DNA of 36,358 nucleotides, taken from assembly GCA_037444775.1 (NCBI GenBank), contig JBBILU010000012.1, positions 1 to 36,358 on the forward strand, given 5' to 3'. Origin of the DNA: JBBILU01 sp037444775 (lineage in GTDB: Bacteria > Patescibacteriota > Gracilibacteria > BD1-5 > UBA6164). The position numbers were made by a program, and so were the translations under genes. This document shows positions 11,204 through 22,634 of the stretch, piece after piece (within the stretch, counting starts at the first letter, position 1; each line of letters begins with the position of its first letter). The notes under the pieces were generated by a model that was not told where the DNA came from, searched no databases, and worked only from the letters and a program-made list of their open reading frames with translations.

Positions 11204-11262
11204 TCTATCATCCCGTTTCAAATCCCGATCAGTTTTTAGATACAAAACTTGGATTTAAAAAC
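11204..11262. repeat. Palindromic dispersed repeat, copy B
   Basis: Starts TCTATCATCCCGTTTCAAAT and runs through CCCGATCAGTTTTTAGATAC to AAAACTTGGATTTAAAAAC. It aligns with copy A over nearly its whole length with a few substitutions, in the same orientation. It starts at the first resolved base after the assembly gap, so it may be incomplete on that side. Confidence 0.8.
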
Positions 11263-11365
11263 TAATTATATTATTTTTTTGTATAACTTTAAATTTTTTA
11301 GTTCTATTTAATAAATCTAGTTTAAAAATTTTTCTTATTCATATTAATTTACTAAATAAATATAG

Positions 11366-14125
11366 TTAGTTTATAAATTTATTAAACTCTTCATCAAATT
11401 CTTTTCTATTAGAAATATCATGGTTATATAAAGGTAACCCCACAAGTTTATAATATATATTTTCATTTACTAACACATTATTTTCTCAATATTTCTTTGT
11501 AATTTCATGCAAGAATTTATTTTTAATTACTTCACTTTCTTTTTCAATCAAGTGTCATCATTTAGGTTCGATAAATATTTGATAATATAAATTATTATTA
11601 TTTTCTTTTAAGAAAAGTAAAAAATCTGGTTGAAACCCAACTCATGAATTAAAATCATATATTTTATAAACTTCTTCATTTCTCAATAAAAATACTTTTT
11701 CATATTTTTCTTCTAAATTTCACATTGTTTGATTTAAAAATGTGACTAAGTTTACTTCTTCCGTTGTCCCATTGAATCAATCTAAAATATACCAATTCTT
11801 TGAAATTAAATCATTTTCCAAATCACTTATATATTCATTCTCATTAATACTTTTTTCTTTTACTACATCAAATACCTCTTTAAAACTTACAAAATTAAAA
11901 TCAGTTCACAAATAAGGATTATAAATTTCTTTTAAACGGATCTCAAGATTATCAAAAAATTTGATAATAATTTCTAATTTTTGTTTGTTTGTAATATCTT
12001 CAAAAGTTTTATCTTTTGAAATAATTATACTTACTTTAAAACTTCATAAAAATTCATCTTTTATTATATCATCAATAGAATCAATTTTTAATTTTTCTTT
12101 TAATTTTTCAAATCTAAATACTGAATTATCTTTTTTAGATTTTTCATTAATACCTTTTAAGATTATATGTTTATCAAAATCTTTAAAATAAATAGTATAA
12201 GTTCTTAATCCATCTTTCTTAATAACTCATCTTGTTAAATCTTTTTCATCATCATTAGTTAGATTTACTTCTTGTTCTATATATGAAACATCACTTATTT
12301 GATATTTAAAATCAAAAGTATCTTTGATTTCATCTAGATTAGATTTTCTTTTATTTGGATTTTCAATTTGTTTGTTTTTTAAAATCTTAAAAGAGTTAAG
12401 AAAATCTATATTATTATTTTTAAAATCATCCTTTAGTTTAAATTGTTTGATTTTTTTGTTTATTTCAATTAATTCTTGATTTTTTAACTCTGTTTTTAAT
12501 TCATTGATATATGAAGAATCATTATTTGAATGATAAAACAATTCTTCTAATATTCTTAATTCATGATTTAAATCATTATCAAATTTTCTTTTATTTCTTT
12601 GCTTTCACTCAAAATTAAAAGGAAAATATCTTATTCATCTACCTATTAATTGAACTTCTGAAACAGTTTGTGGACCTACTTTAACTTTTTTTCCAATACT
12701 GGATGAGTCAATAATATTACTTCTTGTATCGTATAATTTTACAATATCAAACAAATTCAAAACATCCCATCACTCCGTGAGTCTAAAGACAGTAAATATA
12801 GCAGTAATATGATTATTTTTATCTTCTAAACTATTCAATAATTTTTCTTGTTCATCAGTTGTTTTTTCTTTTGTTTTTGTTCAATTCTTTGAATTTGTAA
12901 TAATGCAATTATCTTTCTTGAAGTTATATTTTATAAAATCAATAATCTCACTCCAAGAAATTTTACTATCATTTATAAAATCAATCATATCTTTTATCCT
13001 ACTTCATCCTTTCTCATAAACCTCTTTTCAAACTCTTATTTCATCTCATAAATTTTTCAAAAAATCAAAATCTGATTCTTTTAAATTATTTATAATTTCA
13101 CAAAAATACTCAAAATCTTGCCTTGAATTTTCAATTTTATTACTTCTAAACAATACAACTCATTTAAAGTTATTGATTTTATATTTCAATGAAATTTTAT
13201 ATCTATACCAGTTTAATACTAGAACTTGTAATATTCTTTCTTTTTTCTCAAAACTCGAAGAAACTAAATTAATCTCTTTTGTATATCCAGCTCTTAAAAA
13301 TTCTTTTAAATCAAATTTATAAATAATCTTATTAGCATATTTTTTCTCAACTTCTTCTCATTTTGGTAAAGTTGCTGTAAATTCAAGTAAAACATTTCTA
13401 TTAACTCTATCACTTTTAGAGTCTCTTTTTAAAATCTTATTTATCACAGTGTTTTCCCATGATTTTTCAATTATTTCTTGTGATGTTCTTTCATCTAATT
13501 CTTCAAACTCAACTAAAAAATCTTGATTATTCTTCTTTTTCTTAGTGTCCGAATTTAGATGATGTGCTTCATCAGCCAACATAACTATATCTCTACCCAG
13601 TAAATCATCTAAATAAACACAATTTTCTTTTACTTTATAAATATCATTATGAAGTTTATGAATAGAAGTGAATTTAATCTCTATATCATCACTATCATTT
13701 GAAAAATTCTCAACTTTTCTAATATTCACATTTTTTCAATCAATATTGATATTTTGTGTGAATAGATATTTATTGTGGTATTTATCACAAAAATTATTTT
13801 CTGATTTTAATACAATATTGTTTTGATTTACAAAAAATATAAAACTTCTATACCCCAATTTATAATAGTAAAGAATCAAACTTGCCATTATCATGGTTTT
13901 TCAAGTTCAAGTTGCCATATTGAACATTAAATGTGTTTCTTTATTTTCATTTTTAGTTTTTTTAATTCACTCAAAAGTTAAGAAATTTTCAAGTGCATTT
14001 TTTTGCCAATCAAAAAATTCATATTTCAAATTTGAAGTAATATCTTTTGAAATTTCAGGATAAGGTACTCTTAACTTATAAGCTTCCTCTCAAATTTTTT
14101 CGTATAAAAATTGTTCTTTTATCAT
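11366..14125 (-). CDS. Type III restriction enzyme, Res subunit
   Basis: Restriction and translocation subunit of a type III restriction-modification system, 919 residues, the usual size for the family. An N-terminal superfamily 2 helicase carries Walker A MATGTGKT at residues 70-77 (both P-loop glycines are TGA) and a DEAH box (MLADEAHHL) at residues 185-188. The conserved motif III region reads LLEFTATLPK. The C-terminal part should hold the PD-(D/E)XK nuclease, which I did not resolve by eye. It begins 6 nt after the mod stop codon, so the two are translated from one message. In known systems Res needs Mod for site recognition and cuts when two inversely oriented unmodified sites communicate. 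Apart from UGA, there is no interruption, so it looks intact. Confidence 0.93.
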
Positions 14126-14131
14126 TTATTT

Positions 14132-16141
14132 TTAACTTAAACTATAAAACTCCTCACTTAATCACATATCTTCTTCATTAATTCAATATTTTTTATCTTT
14201 TCTCTCACTCATATTTACATACATTTGATTCAAATCTAACATTGAAGCAAACATCTTTTTTTGTTTTTCTAAACTTAACTTTCTAAAATTTTCATCTTTT
14301 AAGATTTTTTCTTTAAAATCCCTAACTTTTACATTGTAGTTAAGGAAATATTTATTATACATTTCATCAAAAAACACTTCTAATTCCTCAAGTTTATCAC
14401 AATTCATTATTTTTTCTTTAGCTTCCTCATTCCACTTTTTCAATTCAAAATATACAAATTCTCATCATCATTGCCAATTTACACTTTTACTAATTCATCA
14501 TTGTTCTCACTCGATAACTTTCTTTAATCTTTCAACTGCAATAGTTTCAATATAACCCATTTGTTCTACTCAAATATATTGTCTTCACATTTTATGTGCA
14601 ACTGCACAAGTTGTTCCACTTCATAAATGATAATCTAAAACTATATCATTTTCATCAGTAATAGACTTGATTAAGTTCATTAGTAATAACTCTGGTTTTG
14701 GATTAGAAAAAAGATTATTTGATTTTAAATTAAATAATTGTTTAATTTCATCATCCGCATCTTGATTTTGTCCCCATTCTAATAATAAATCAATTATCGC
14801 TTTTTCTTTTCATTTTTCATCTTCACTCAAATCCCTTCTTAATCAAAGATTAGAAGTAATAAATACTAAATCACTACTAACAAATTTGTTTATATTTTCT
14901 TGTCATGTTCTAAACTGTGCTTTCGCCTTAAAATCATTTATTGTTCTACCATTTTTAATATAAATATCGTCTAAGAACTCTATTTTCATACTTTTGTTTA
15001 AATATTCTCATTTATCTATTTTATCAACTTTAGCCTTAACTCTTATTCAAGACTTAAATTCAAGTACAGAAAAATTATTACTAGAATTAATAATGGGTTT
15101 ATTACTATCTGAAATTCAATCTATTGAAAATTTATCTATATTTCTTTCATCTTTTGAATATATCAAGATACTTTCCATTATTCATGCTATTCTTGATAAA
15201 AAAGAAGGTTGTTTTTTCTTTTTCCAATGTAAATTTCATATAAAATTATTCCTTCAAAAAACTTCATCCATTAATATTCATAAATAAAACATTTCAGGAC
15301 TTCAATATGTATTTCTTGAAGTATCACATTGAACAAAAATAACTCAATCATCTCTTAATAATTCTCTTGCTACTTCTAATCTATTCTTCATAAATGTTAG
15401 CCATGTAGAATGATTAAAATTATCATTATACTTAAAGCTATCATTTCAAGTATTGTATGGAGGGTCTATATAAATAAGTTTCACTTTTCAAGCGAATTCC
15501 TTTTTTAGACTATATAAAGCTAGTAAATTATTTCACTTTATTATTAGATTTTCTTTTATTAATCCGTTTTCATCTCTTTTTATTTCTCAAACCTTTTCTT
15601 CTCAATTTTTAGTAAATCTTTTCCAATTTACCAATACTTTATCTTCTTTTAATCTATCAATTTCATCACGACCTAAAACTTCATTAAAAAATATTTCTTT
15701 TCTTTTTCCTTTTTTTTCATCAAAATCACTTGTTTTTTCATTAAATTCAAAATAAACATCTTCTCAATCATCTCTTGATTGTCCTCACTCTAAAATACAA
15801 TCTTTAAATGGAAAATTTAAAACAACTTCTCATCTATTTTTTAGAAGTTTATTATCAAAAAACAACCCTATTTGATTTTCAAATTTGGTATAACTATTAT
15901 CTAGCTTGTTTTCATCAAGAAAAAATTTAAAATCCTCCTTTTTAAATTTGATATAATCACTATTTTTATTCTTTTTAAAAAATTTCTCTCTTGTTTGTTT
16001 GTTATTATAAAGTAAATCTAATAATCATTCATCCAAATTATCTGCACAATCTTTAACATGATTTAAACTCAATTCTAAATCAATTAAGAATCTTTTATCG
16101 CTTTTTAATAATTCAATAAGTGTATCTTTAAAATTTATCAT
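14132..16141 (-). CDS. Type III DNA methyltransferase, Mod subunit
   Basis: Adenine-N6 DNA methyltransferase that also recognises the target for the Res subunit. 669 residues. The catalytic motif IV DPPYNTGN is at residues 226-233 with its Gly as TGA. The family segment GQSRDDGEDVYFEF and the stretch IFFNEVLGRDEIDRLKEDK come before it. The SAM-binding motif near the C-terminus reads VLDYHLGSGTTCAVAHKMG. The order (motif IV first, FxGxG-like motif late) is that of beta-class Mod proteins. The target recognition domain between these motifs is the specificity-determining part and cannot be read by eye. It is the first gene of a two-gene operon with a well-placed promoter at 16181-16207. Confidence 0.94.
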
Positions 16142-16180
16142 AATTTTTATTTGGATAAGAATATAAATTTATACATTTTG

Positions 16181-16207
16181 ATTATATAGAAATATTTGTT
16201 TTTTCAA
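16181..16207 (-). promoter_or_regulatory. Probable promoter of mod-res
   Basis: On the minus strand TTGAAA (16202-16207) and TATAAT (16181-16186) are 15 nt apart. The -10 is embedded in TTCTATATAATC, exactly the same string as in the tRNA-Cys promoter. It lies 40 nt before the mod start codon. Confidence 0.55.
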
Positions 16208-16224
16208 AATAAGAGTATATGTTA

Positions 16225-16259
16225 AAAAAGATAAAAACAATCAGAGTTTTTATCTTTTT
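16225..16259. terminator. Intrinsic terminator between tRNA-Cys and mod
   Basis: A perfect 14-bp stem (AAAAAGATAAAAAC / GTTTTTATCTTTTT) with a 7-nt loop. Ending in A and T runs, it can terminate in either direction. On the minus strand it would stop transcripts from the tRNA-Cys gene before mod. Confidence 0.75.
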
Positions 16260-16359
16260 AACTAGTTTATTAAGTTAACTTTTCCTTTTACTTTTCCTTA
16301 CAGTAGGACTCTGTACGACATACTCTAAGTAGGTAAAAAAAGTAATGTTCTATTTGATA

Positions 16360-16433
16360 TGGAGGTGCCAACCAGGTTCGAACTGGTGTGAAGGGTGTTG
16401 CAGACCCGTGTATAACCACTTTACTATGGCACC
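16360..16433 (-). tRNA. tRNA-Cys(GCA)
   Basis: A 74-nt cloverleaf with encoded CCA. The acceptor stem is GGTGCCA (16427-16433) with TGGCACC, discriminator U and CCA at 16360-16362. The T arm is ACCAG-TTCGAAC-CTGGT. The anticodon loop is CTGCAAC, anticodon GCA, and U73 is the usual cysteine identity base. One end of the anticodon stem is a C-U mismatch. A promoter with TATAAT at 16452-16457 lies 18 nt upstream. Confidence 0.93.
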
Positions 16434-16451
16434 ATTTTAAAAAGTAAAGTG

Positions 16452-16478
16452 ATTATATAGAATTTTTTGAATTTACAA
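16452..16478 (-). promoter_or_regulatory. Probable tRNA-Cys promoter
   Basis: TTGTAA (16473-16478) and TATAAT (16452-16457) on the minus strand with a 15-nt spacer. The -10 context TTCTATATAATC is identical to that of the mod-res promoter. Confidence 0.5.
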
Positions 16479-16570
16479 ATTTTTTTTAAAAAAATTGTAA
16501 AAGAGTAGATTAAGAGTATACTATTTTTGTAACAAATTAACAAATAACCTACAAGACTATAATATAAAAA

Positions 16571-16870
16571 AAATTGAAAAGTGCAAAAAATAATTTGATA
16601 GGAGTTAACTTAAAGGAAATTTATAACTGAATGAGTTGATGATTGGAAATATTTCACAGAAGAATAAAAGAAGATTTATTTGATACAAAAGCCATAAGTA
16701 AATTAAAAAGAAAACTAAAAAATAATAGAATTACAAAACAAGATTTAAAAAAAGAAGTTTTAAAATTATTGAACAAATATATTATAAACTTCAATAATCA
16801 CTTGTATTCAAACCACAAACCAAGATATGGATTATTTTGAAATTTGATTTATAAGTTAAAAATTTACTAA
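16571..16870 (+). pseudogene. Remnant of a DDE transposase (integrase core C-terminus)
   Basis: About 100 codons in one frame, without a plausible start and truncated at the 5' end. The tail resembles the end of IS3/IS481-type integrase cores: LEIFHRRIKEDLFD, which corresponds to the invariant Glu region (normally N-x-x-x-E-x-F-H-R-x-K), a basic helix KLKRKLKNNR, then LLNKYIINFNNHLYSNHKPR with the YN-x-x-R-x-H-like tail. The upstream two thirds of a transposase (both catalytic Asp residues) are absent. Immediately after the stop lies decayed repeat copy C. I infer that this is a fossil insertion sequence; the exact IS family is uncertain. Confidence 0.65.
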
Positions 16871-16907
16871 ACTAATTTTTGATAATTATTTAGAACAATT
16901 TTATGAG

Positions 16908-16965
16908 TTTTTAAATCCAAATTTTAAATCTAGCAAAACTAGTCTGGTTTTAAACAGAACAATAA
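16908..16965. repeat. Decayed palindromic repeat, copy C
   Basis: Read on the minus strand it runs GTTCTGTTTAAAACCAGACT, then AGTTTTGCTAGATTTAAAA, then TTTGGATTTAAAAA. It can be aligned with the inverse of copy E and with copies A and B over its whole length, but with many substitutions. It directly follows the transposase remnant, so the repeat may be the end of that element. Confidence 0.5.
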
Positions 16966-17041
16966 ATTTATTTTACTTTTTTTCTTGAAAATAAACTTTT
17001 TTTTGGTATCTTTTAATAAAGTTATAAATAAGATTATTATA

Positions 17042-18727
17042 ATGATAAAAATAGAAAATAATGAAACTATTGTAGATGTTTTAACAAAAATATCAAAGGA
17101 GAAATCTGATAATATAATTATCAAATTTCCTTTTTGACATCCAGTTTTACATAATTATTTATCATTAAAAATTATCAAGGAAAAAACAAAAAATAAAGAT
17201 TTACTAATAGTTACAAATGATATTGCATCAAAAAAAATATGAAAACTTCTATGAATTAAATATTCAATCATAAAAAGTGAAGATTTTTTTAAAAAAGAAA
17301 ATATTTGAAATAATATTTTGAAAGAAAATTACACATTCTTTGAATATTTTATATTTGAAATATCTAAATTCTTTTCAAATATAAAGGATAATTTAAACAA
17401 AAATAAAAAAATAAATTCTATAATTTATTATAGAAATAAATATAAATGATATAATAGAAATATTTTAACCATCTTTTTATTATCGTTTTTGTCTATTTTT
17501 TCATTATTATTATATATTTTTTATTTTTCTGTAAATGAAACAACTATAGAAATTATTCCTGAAGTTTCTATAAAAACTGTTGCTAGAAATTTCATTTTTC
17601 AAGAGTGAGCTGATTTAACACAAGAAACAAATGAAAAAATTATTCCAATTGAAAAAATTGAAAAAGTTGTTTTTTTAAAATCTAAATTTCAAACAAGTTG
17701 AATAAAATGAGAAAATCAAAATACAGCAAAATGAAAGGCTATAATGAGAAATTTACTTGATGAAGAAGTTTCTTTAGTTGAAAATACGACACTACTTAGC
17801 AAAAAATGAATACTTTATAAAATAATCTGAAAAACAAGTATTCCAAAATCTGAAACTTGAACTTGATGAAAAATTATTCCATGAGAAGTAATTGTTGATA
17901 TTATTGCAAAAGGACAAGATGTTAATTGAAAGTTTTCTTGAGAATCTGCAAATGCTTCTGGTTGAATACTTTTGACCATTCCAAAATTAGATAATGAATA
18001 TAAAAATAAAATATTTGCTCAAGTTACGGAGGAATGAATTTATTGATGAAATAATAATTATATAAGAATATTAACAGATGAAGATATAAAAAATTGAAAA
18101 AGTATCATAGAAAATAATATAAAAAATAAAGCAATAAAAGAGTTAAAAGATTTTGTTTTGTCAAAAAATAAAGAAAATAATACCAAAAATATAATATTAT
18201 GAGCTGATTGAATATACAAATTTAATGATTTTGAAATAAAACCTGTTAAAGATTACAAAATTTGAGAAGAGTTAGACTTTTTTGAATTAGAATGAAAAAT
18301 AACTGTAACTTCATTCTTAGTTAACAATGAAAGTATCTTATCAAAACTAAAAAATGTTGTAAATGATAATAACATAAAGGAAATAGAGACTATATTAAAT
18401 GTTGATGAATCTTCTCTTAGAATTCCTTATATTATAACTAGAAATGATTTAGATCAAAATGGTAAATATATTCAAGAGTTTAAAAACAAACTTAAAATAA
18501 AAGCAACATGTGAGGTCGAATATTATGTTTCAAAAAACTTTTCTAGTGATTCCAATAATGAGATTTTGAAGTTAAAAAGTACAATATCTTGAATGGAAGT
18601 AGATGAGGCATATAAACTACTTGTAAATACTCCAAATATAAGTAGTGTTAAGATTATTGTTAAGCCATATTTTTTGAAAAATATTTCAAAAAATATTAAC
18701 AATATTAATTTTACAATAAAAAAATAG
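17042..18727 (+). CDS. Membrane-anchored protein, baseplate-J-like extracytoplasmic part
   Basis: 561 residues. An N-terminal cytosolic alpha/beta domain of about 140 residues includes KDLLIVTNDIASKKIGKLLG. A single hydrophobic helix follows (ILTIFLLSFLSIFSLLLYIF, about residues 142-161), then a long extracytoplasmic region. That region has a series resembling baseplate J/gp47-like proteins of Candidate Phyla bacteria: AKGKAIMRNLL, LVENTTLLSKKGILYK, GGKIIPGEVIVDIIAKGQD, then KFSGESANASGGILLTIP. Its job is unknown; the architecture suggests an envelope or contractile-machine-like component, which is inference. It heads a plus-strand cluster with corA (22 nt downstream), the OpgB-like transferase and mltG, all envelope genes. 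UGA = Gly is used throughout. Confidence 0.7.
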
Positions 18728-18749
18728 TTTAATTTCTAAATAAATTTTT

Positions 18750-19664
18750 ATGGCACATAGACATTTAAAAATTAGATGAGTTGAATGGATAGATTGAGTA
18801 AATCTAAACAAAGCAGAGATATATAAAATATTGAAAAAATATGATTTTCATGAATTAGATATTGAAGCTTGTATGGAAGAGAATCAAAAAGCTAGATTAG
18901 ATGTTTACAAAGATTATCTTTTTATGATTTTGCATTTTCCTAAATTTAACTCAAAAACTCAAATTTATGAATTGAATGAGTTTAACATATTTCTTTGAAA
19001 AAATTATTTAATAACATTCAGGAATTTTCCTTGAAGTCATATTGATGAAATTTATGAACAATACAATAAATTAGATATTGATGATAACATTCATTTAAAG
19101 ATAACTTCTGGATTTATTTTGTATGAAATAATTCAGTCTATGATTGAAAAAATCTTTAAAATGAGTGATATTATGAAAAAAGATTTGAAAAATATAGAAA
19201 AAAATGTTTTTGAAAATACAAATAATGCTTTGATAAAGGAAATGATGATAAAAAAGAGAAATGTAATTATTCTTAAATATATGCTTGTTCCTCAAATATC
19301 AGTTATGAAATTAATAGAGGATAATGTTAATAAGCATTTTTCTGAAGAAATGGAAGTTTATTTTGAAGATTTGGAAGATAAAATAAATCATGTTGTTAAT
19401 GATATAAAGATTATTTGAGAATATATTGATTCTATAGAAGATGCTTATAAATCTATAATAAATTGAAAAACAAATAGTGTAATGACTTTTTTTACTTTGT
19501 TTTCAGCTTTCTTATTACCATTGACTTTGATTACAAGTTTTTATTGAATGAATATAGAACTACCATATCAACAAAATCCTAATTTTGTTTTTATATTTTT
19601 ATTAATATCTATTCTTGTTATGTTAGCCTTTATTATTTATTTTAGAAAAAAAAGGATAATATAA
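18750..19664 (+). CDS. corA: CorA-family divalent cation transporter
   Basis: Mg2+/Co2+ channel of the inner membrane, 304 residues. The large N-terminal cytosolic domain (about 1-240) is rich in charged helices, including EVYFEDLEDKINHVVNDIK. Two membrane helices at the C-terminus follow: TFFTLFSAFLLPLTLITSF, then FVFIFLLISILVMLAFIIYF. Between them is the signature YGMN at residues 265-268 (Gly as TGA) followed by IELPYQ, which is the selectivity loop. The basic tail FRKKRII is typical. The start ATG is 22 nt after the preceding stop. Length and order match the family, and it looks intact. Confidence 0.95.
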
Positions 19665-19682
19665 ATTGATTTTACCGTAATT

Positions 19683-21551
19683 ATGTTTACTTATATGTTT
19701 ATATTATTACTAATTATATTAGAATTATTGATCTTTATAAAGTTTTCTAATAAAAGTTTTAAATTTACTTTCCCAATCATTTTTTTTATAACATATTTTT
19801 TAAGTCTTGTATATTTTTCTTCTGATTATTTTACTTGAGTTGGAATTGATGAATCGTTTTTTTATATTTTACAAACAGGTGTAGAATGAGCAGATATTAA
19901 ATCCAGCTATTTCTTGTTAAGTTCTATTTTTATACTATTACTATTATGATTACTTATATCTATATATTTATACAAAAAATACAATACAAGTAAAAAAATA
20001 CTAAATAAACATTCGAAAATAATACTTATTTTTTTTGCAATAGTTTTAATATTATTACATCCAACTACTTTATCTTTTTGAAAATATTTTTTAACTGGAA
20101 ATTCAAGTGTTCAAAAACAAGAAAAATACTTAAACACTTGAAAAAAAGATTTCAAAGACTGATTTTATCATAATTATATTGTTCCAGAAGTAAGTGAAAA
20201 TCCAATAAACAAAAATTTAATATATATTTATTTAGAAAGTTTTGAACAAAATTTATTAGATCAAGAACTTTTTCCTTGACTTGCTACAAATTTGTCAAAA
20301 CTAAAAAATGATAATATAAGTTTTAATAATGTAGAACAAATTCCTTGAACTCAATGGACTATTGCTTGAATGGTTGCTTCTCAATGTTGAATTCCTTTAT
20401 TTCTTTCTTCTTGATGAAATTCAATGTCATGAATAGATTATTTTTTGCCTTGAGCTGAATGCTTATGAGATTTTTTAAAAAAATCTTGATACTTTCTTGA
20501 ATATATCTGAGGTGCTTCACTTGAATTTGCTTGAAAAGGAAATTTTTATAAAACACACTCTTTTGATAAAATAGTTTGAAAAAATGAGATAGAAGAAATC
20601 TCAGATAATAATTTAGAAAAAAATAATTGGTGAATTTATGATAATGTTTTATTTTGATTAGCTTTTGAAGAAATACAAAGATTATACAACAAAAAAGAAA
20701 AATTTGCTATTAAATTGCTTACTTTGTCAACTCATAATCCAGATTGATTTATTAGTAAAACTTGTTTGGAAAGACCTTTTAAAACAGAAATAGAAAATGC
20801 ATATTATTGTTCTGATAAAGAAATTTGAGAATTTGTAAATAAAATAACATCTTCCCCTAGTTTCAAAAATACAATTATTGTTATTGCCTCAGATCATCTT
20901 GCTATGAAAAATGATATTACAAATACTTTAGAGAAAAAACCTAGAAGAAATCTTTTTATAATAATTGATTCTGATGATAAATCTAAATTAAGTATTAATA
21001 AAAAAGCCTCAACTATGGATATTTGAGCAACAGTTCTTGATAAAATGTGATTTGAAATAAATTCTTTTTGATTATGAAGAAGTTTATTGTCTGATTTTTT
21101 TACTTTTTCTGAGTCTTTTTCTGATTCTAAGAAGATTTTACAGTGGAAACCAGAAATAAAATCTTTTTGGGATTTTCCAATAATATGAGAAAAATGAATT
21201 TATATAAATTTGAAAAAAGAATTTTTACTAATTTGACAAAGAAAAATGAATTTTCCAGTTTTATTAACTATAAATAACGAAAATACTATAAATTCAGTTA
21301 GGTTTAATTTTGATTCACCAGAAAAGCTTGAAACATTTTTAGTTGATATATGAAATAATGAAAAAATATTTTTTATTGATTATTGTAAAAATATTTCAAA
21401 TAAAATAAATTCTAATGATTTAAAAACTGGATTTTGTTTAGTTAGCTGAACAAAGCAAAATATTAAATTTACCTATCTTAATGAAAGTATGTATTATAAA
21501 CGGGACGATAGAGAAAAATTTAATAAAAGACTTGAAAAAAATCTTTATTAA
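19683..21551 (+). CDS. OpgB/MdoB-like phosphoglycerol transferase (LTA synthase/sulfatase superfamily)
   Basis: 622 residues. Four or so N-terminal membrane helices (about residues 1-125) precede an extracytoplasmic sulfatase-fold domain. Motifs match MdoB/OpgB: YLESFEQNLL (metal-binding Glu), the nucleophile segment PGTQWTIAGMVASQCGIPL, LPGAECLGDFLKKSGY, GGASLEFAGKGNFY, LSTHNPDGF and the metal site ASDHLAM. In proteobacteria this enzyme moves phosphoglycerol from phosphatidylglycerol to periplasmic glucans; Gram-positive relatives build lipoteichoic acid. The substrate here is unknown. After the sulfatase domain comes an extra C-terminal region of about 150 residues. Its last codons contain a 15-bp exact match to the palindromic repeat (21498-21512), so the C-terminus may have been altered by a repeat insertion. 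Second neighbour is mltG. Confidence 0.85.
21498..21512 (+). repeat. 15-bp piece of the palindromic repeat, copy D, inside a coding region
   Basis: AAACGGGACGATAGA matches the outer end of copies A and E exactly. It encodes part of YYKRDDREKF at the C-terminus of the transferase. Given the low G+C of the surroundings a chance match of this GC-rich 15-mer is unlikely, but I cannot exclude it. Confidence 0.45.
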
Positions 21552-21588
21552 ATATAATCCGTTAGCAATTTAAAATTAATCTTAAATT

Positions 21589-22602
21589 ATGAAACAAAAG
21601 CAAAATATATTTTTTAGAATTTTTAAACTATTTATTTGGATCTTTGTAATATATTCTTTATTTTTTTATTATAATTATAGCTCTTTTTTATCTAAGGAGC
21701 TTACAAAAGAAGATATTAATATAGAGGTAAATAAATGAGAAACTTTTAGGAGTTTATATTATAAGTTTGAAGAAGATGTCTCTAAAAAATATTTTTTGAA
21801 TTATCTTAGATTTAATAAGCCAGACTTTGATTTACAAGCTGGAACATATAATATTAAAAAGGGAACCACAGTTGAAACTTTGTTTGAGCAATTAAAAAAT
21901 CCAATAAATAATGAAAAATCACTTACATTTTTAGAAGGTTGGAATATTTATGATATTGATTATTATCTTGTATCTAAATGACTTGTAAAAAAATGAGAAT
22001 TTTCTAATTTTGCCGAAAGAGTTTCTGTTAATTTAAAAAATGATTACAAGTTTCTAGAAAATGCTATTTCTTTGGAAGGATTTCTTTATCCAGATACCTA
22101 TAAAATAAATATTAATAATTTTTCTCCAGAGTATTTAGCTAAAAAAATGCTTGATAATTTTGAAAAGAAAGTTTATAATGATTTGTTAAAACAATATTCT
22201 CCGAAAGAAATTTATGATATCATAAATCTAGCTTCTATAGTTGAAAAAGAAGAAAAATCAAAAAGTGAAAGACCAGTTGTAGCATGAATATTGAAAAAAA
22301 GATTAAATGAATGATGGATGATTTGAGCAGATATAACTGTTTGTTATCCATACAAACTAACTTGAGAAGAGTGTAAAATGGTTGTTTCAAAGTATATTTG
22401 AGATAAAAATGAATATAATACAAGAACTATGAAATGATTACCAAAAACTCCTATTTGAAGTCCTCATATTAGTTCAATAACTTCAGTTATGAATCCAAAA
22501 CAAACACCGTATTATTTCTATTTACATGATTCTAGAGGAGTTATTCATTATGCAAAAACAAATGCAGAACATGAATTAAATAAAGATACTTATTTAAGAT
22601 AA
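21589..22602 (+). CDS. mltG: Endolytic murein transglycosylase MltG
   Basis: Cuts nascent peptidoglycan strands and sets their length; anchored in the inner membrane. 337 residues. A short basic start precedes one N-terminal membrane helix (IFFRIFKLFIWIFVIYSLFF, about 7-26). A LysM-like segment with GETFRSL and AGTYNIKKGTTVETL follows, then the YceG domain. The catalytic Glu is in ASIVEKEE (Glu219). FLYPDTYKI, RLNEGWMIGADITVCY and KGLPKTPIGSPHISSI are the typical late motifs. It lies 37 nt after the transferase stop and ends the envelope cluster, with a terminator immediately after its stop codon. Confidence 0.95.
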
Positions 22603-22634
22603 AAAAAGTGTTTAAATCCCTAAACACTTTTTTT
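22601..22634. terminator. Bidirectional terminator between mltG and the SPL-like gene
   Basis: A perfect 14-bp stem AAAAAAAGTGTTTA / TAAACACTTTTTTT with a 6-nt loop. It overlaps both convergent stop codons, so the envelope cluster and the minus-strand gene share it. Confidence 0.85.

Noticed and set aside
10994..11245. Minus-strand frame running through the N gap and repeat B
   Set aside because: Its start lies in the repeat and its frame does not match the membrane protein; it exists only because N was translated as X.
19095..19295. Minus-strand frame inside corA
   Set aside because: Antisense shadow of the CorA helical domain with no domain of its own.
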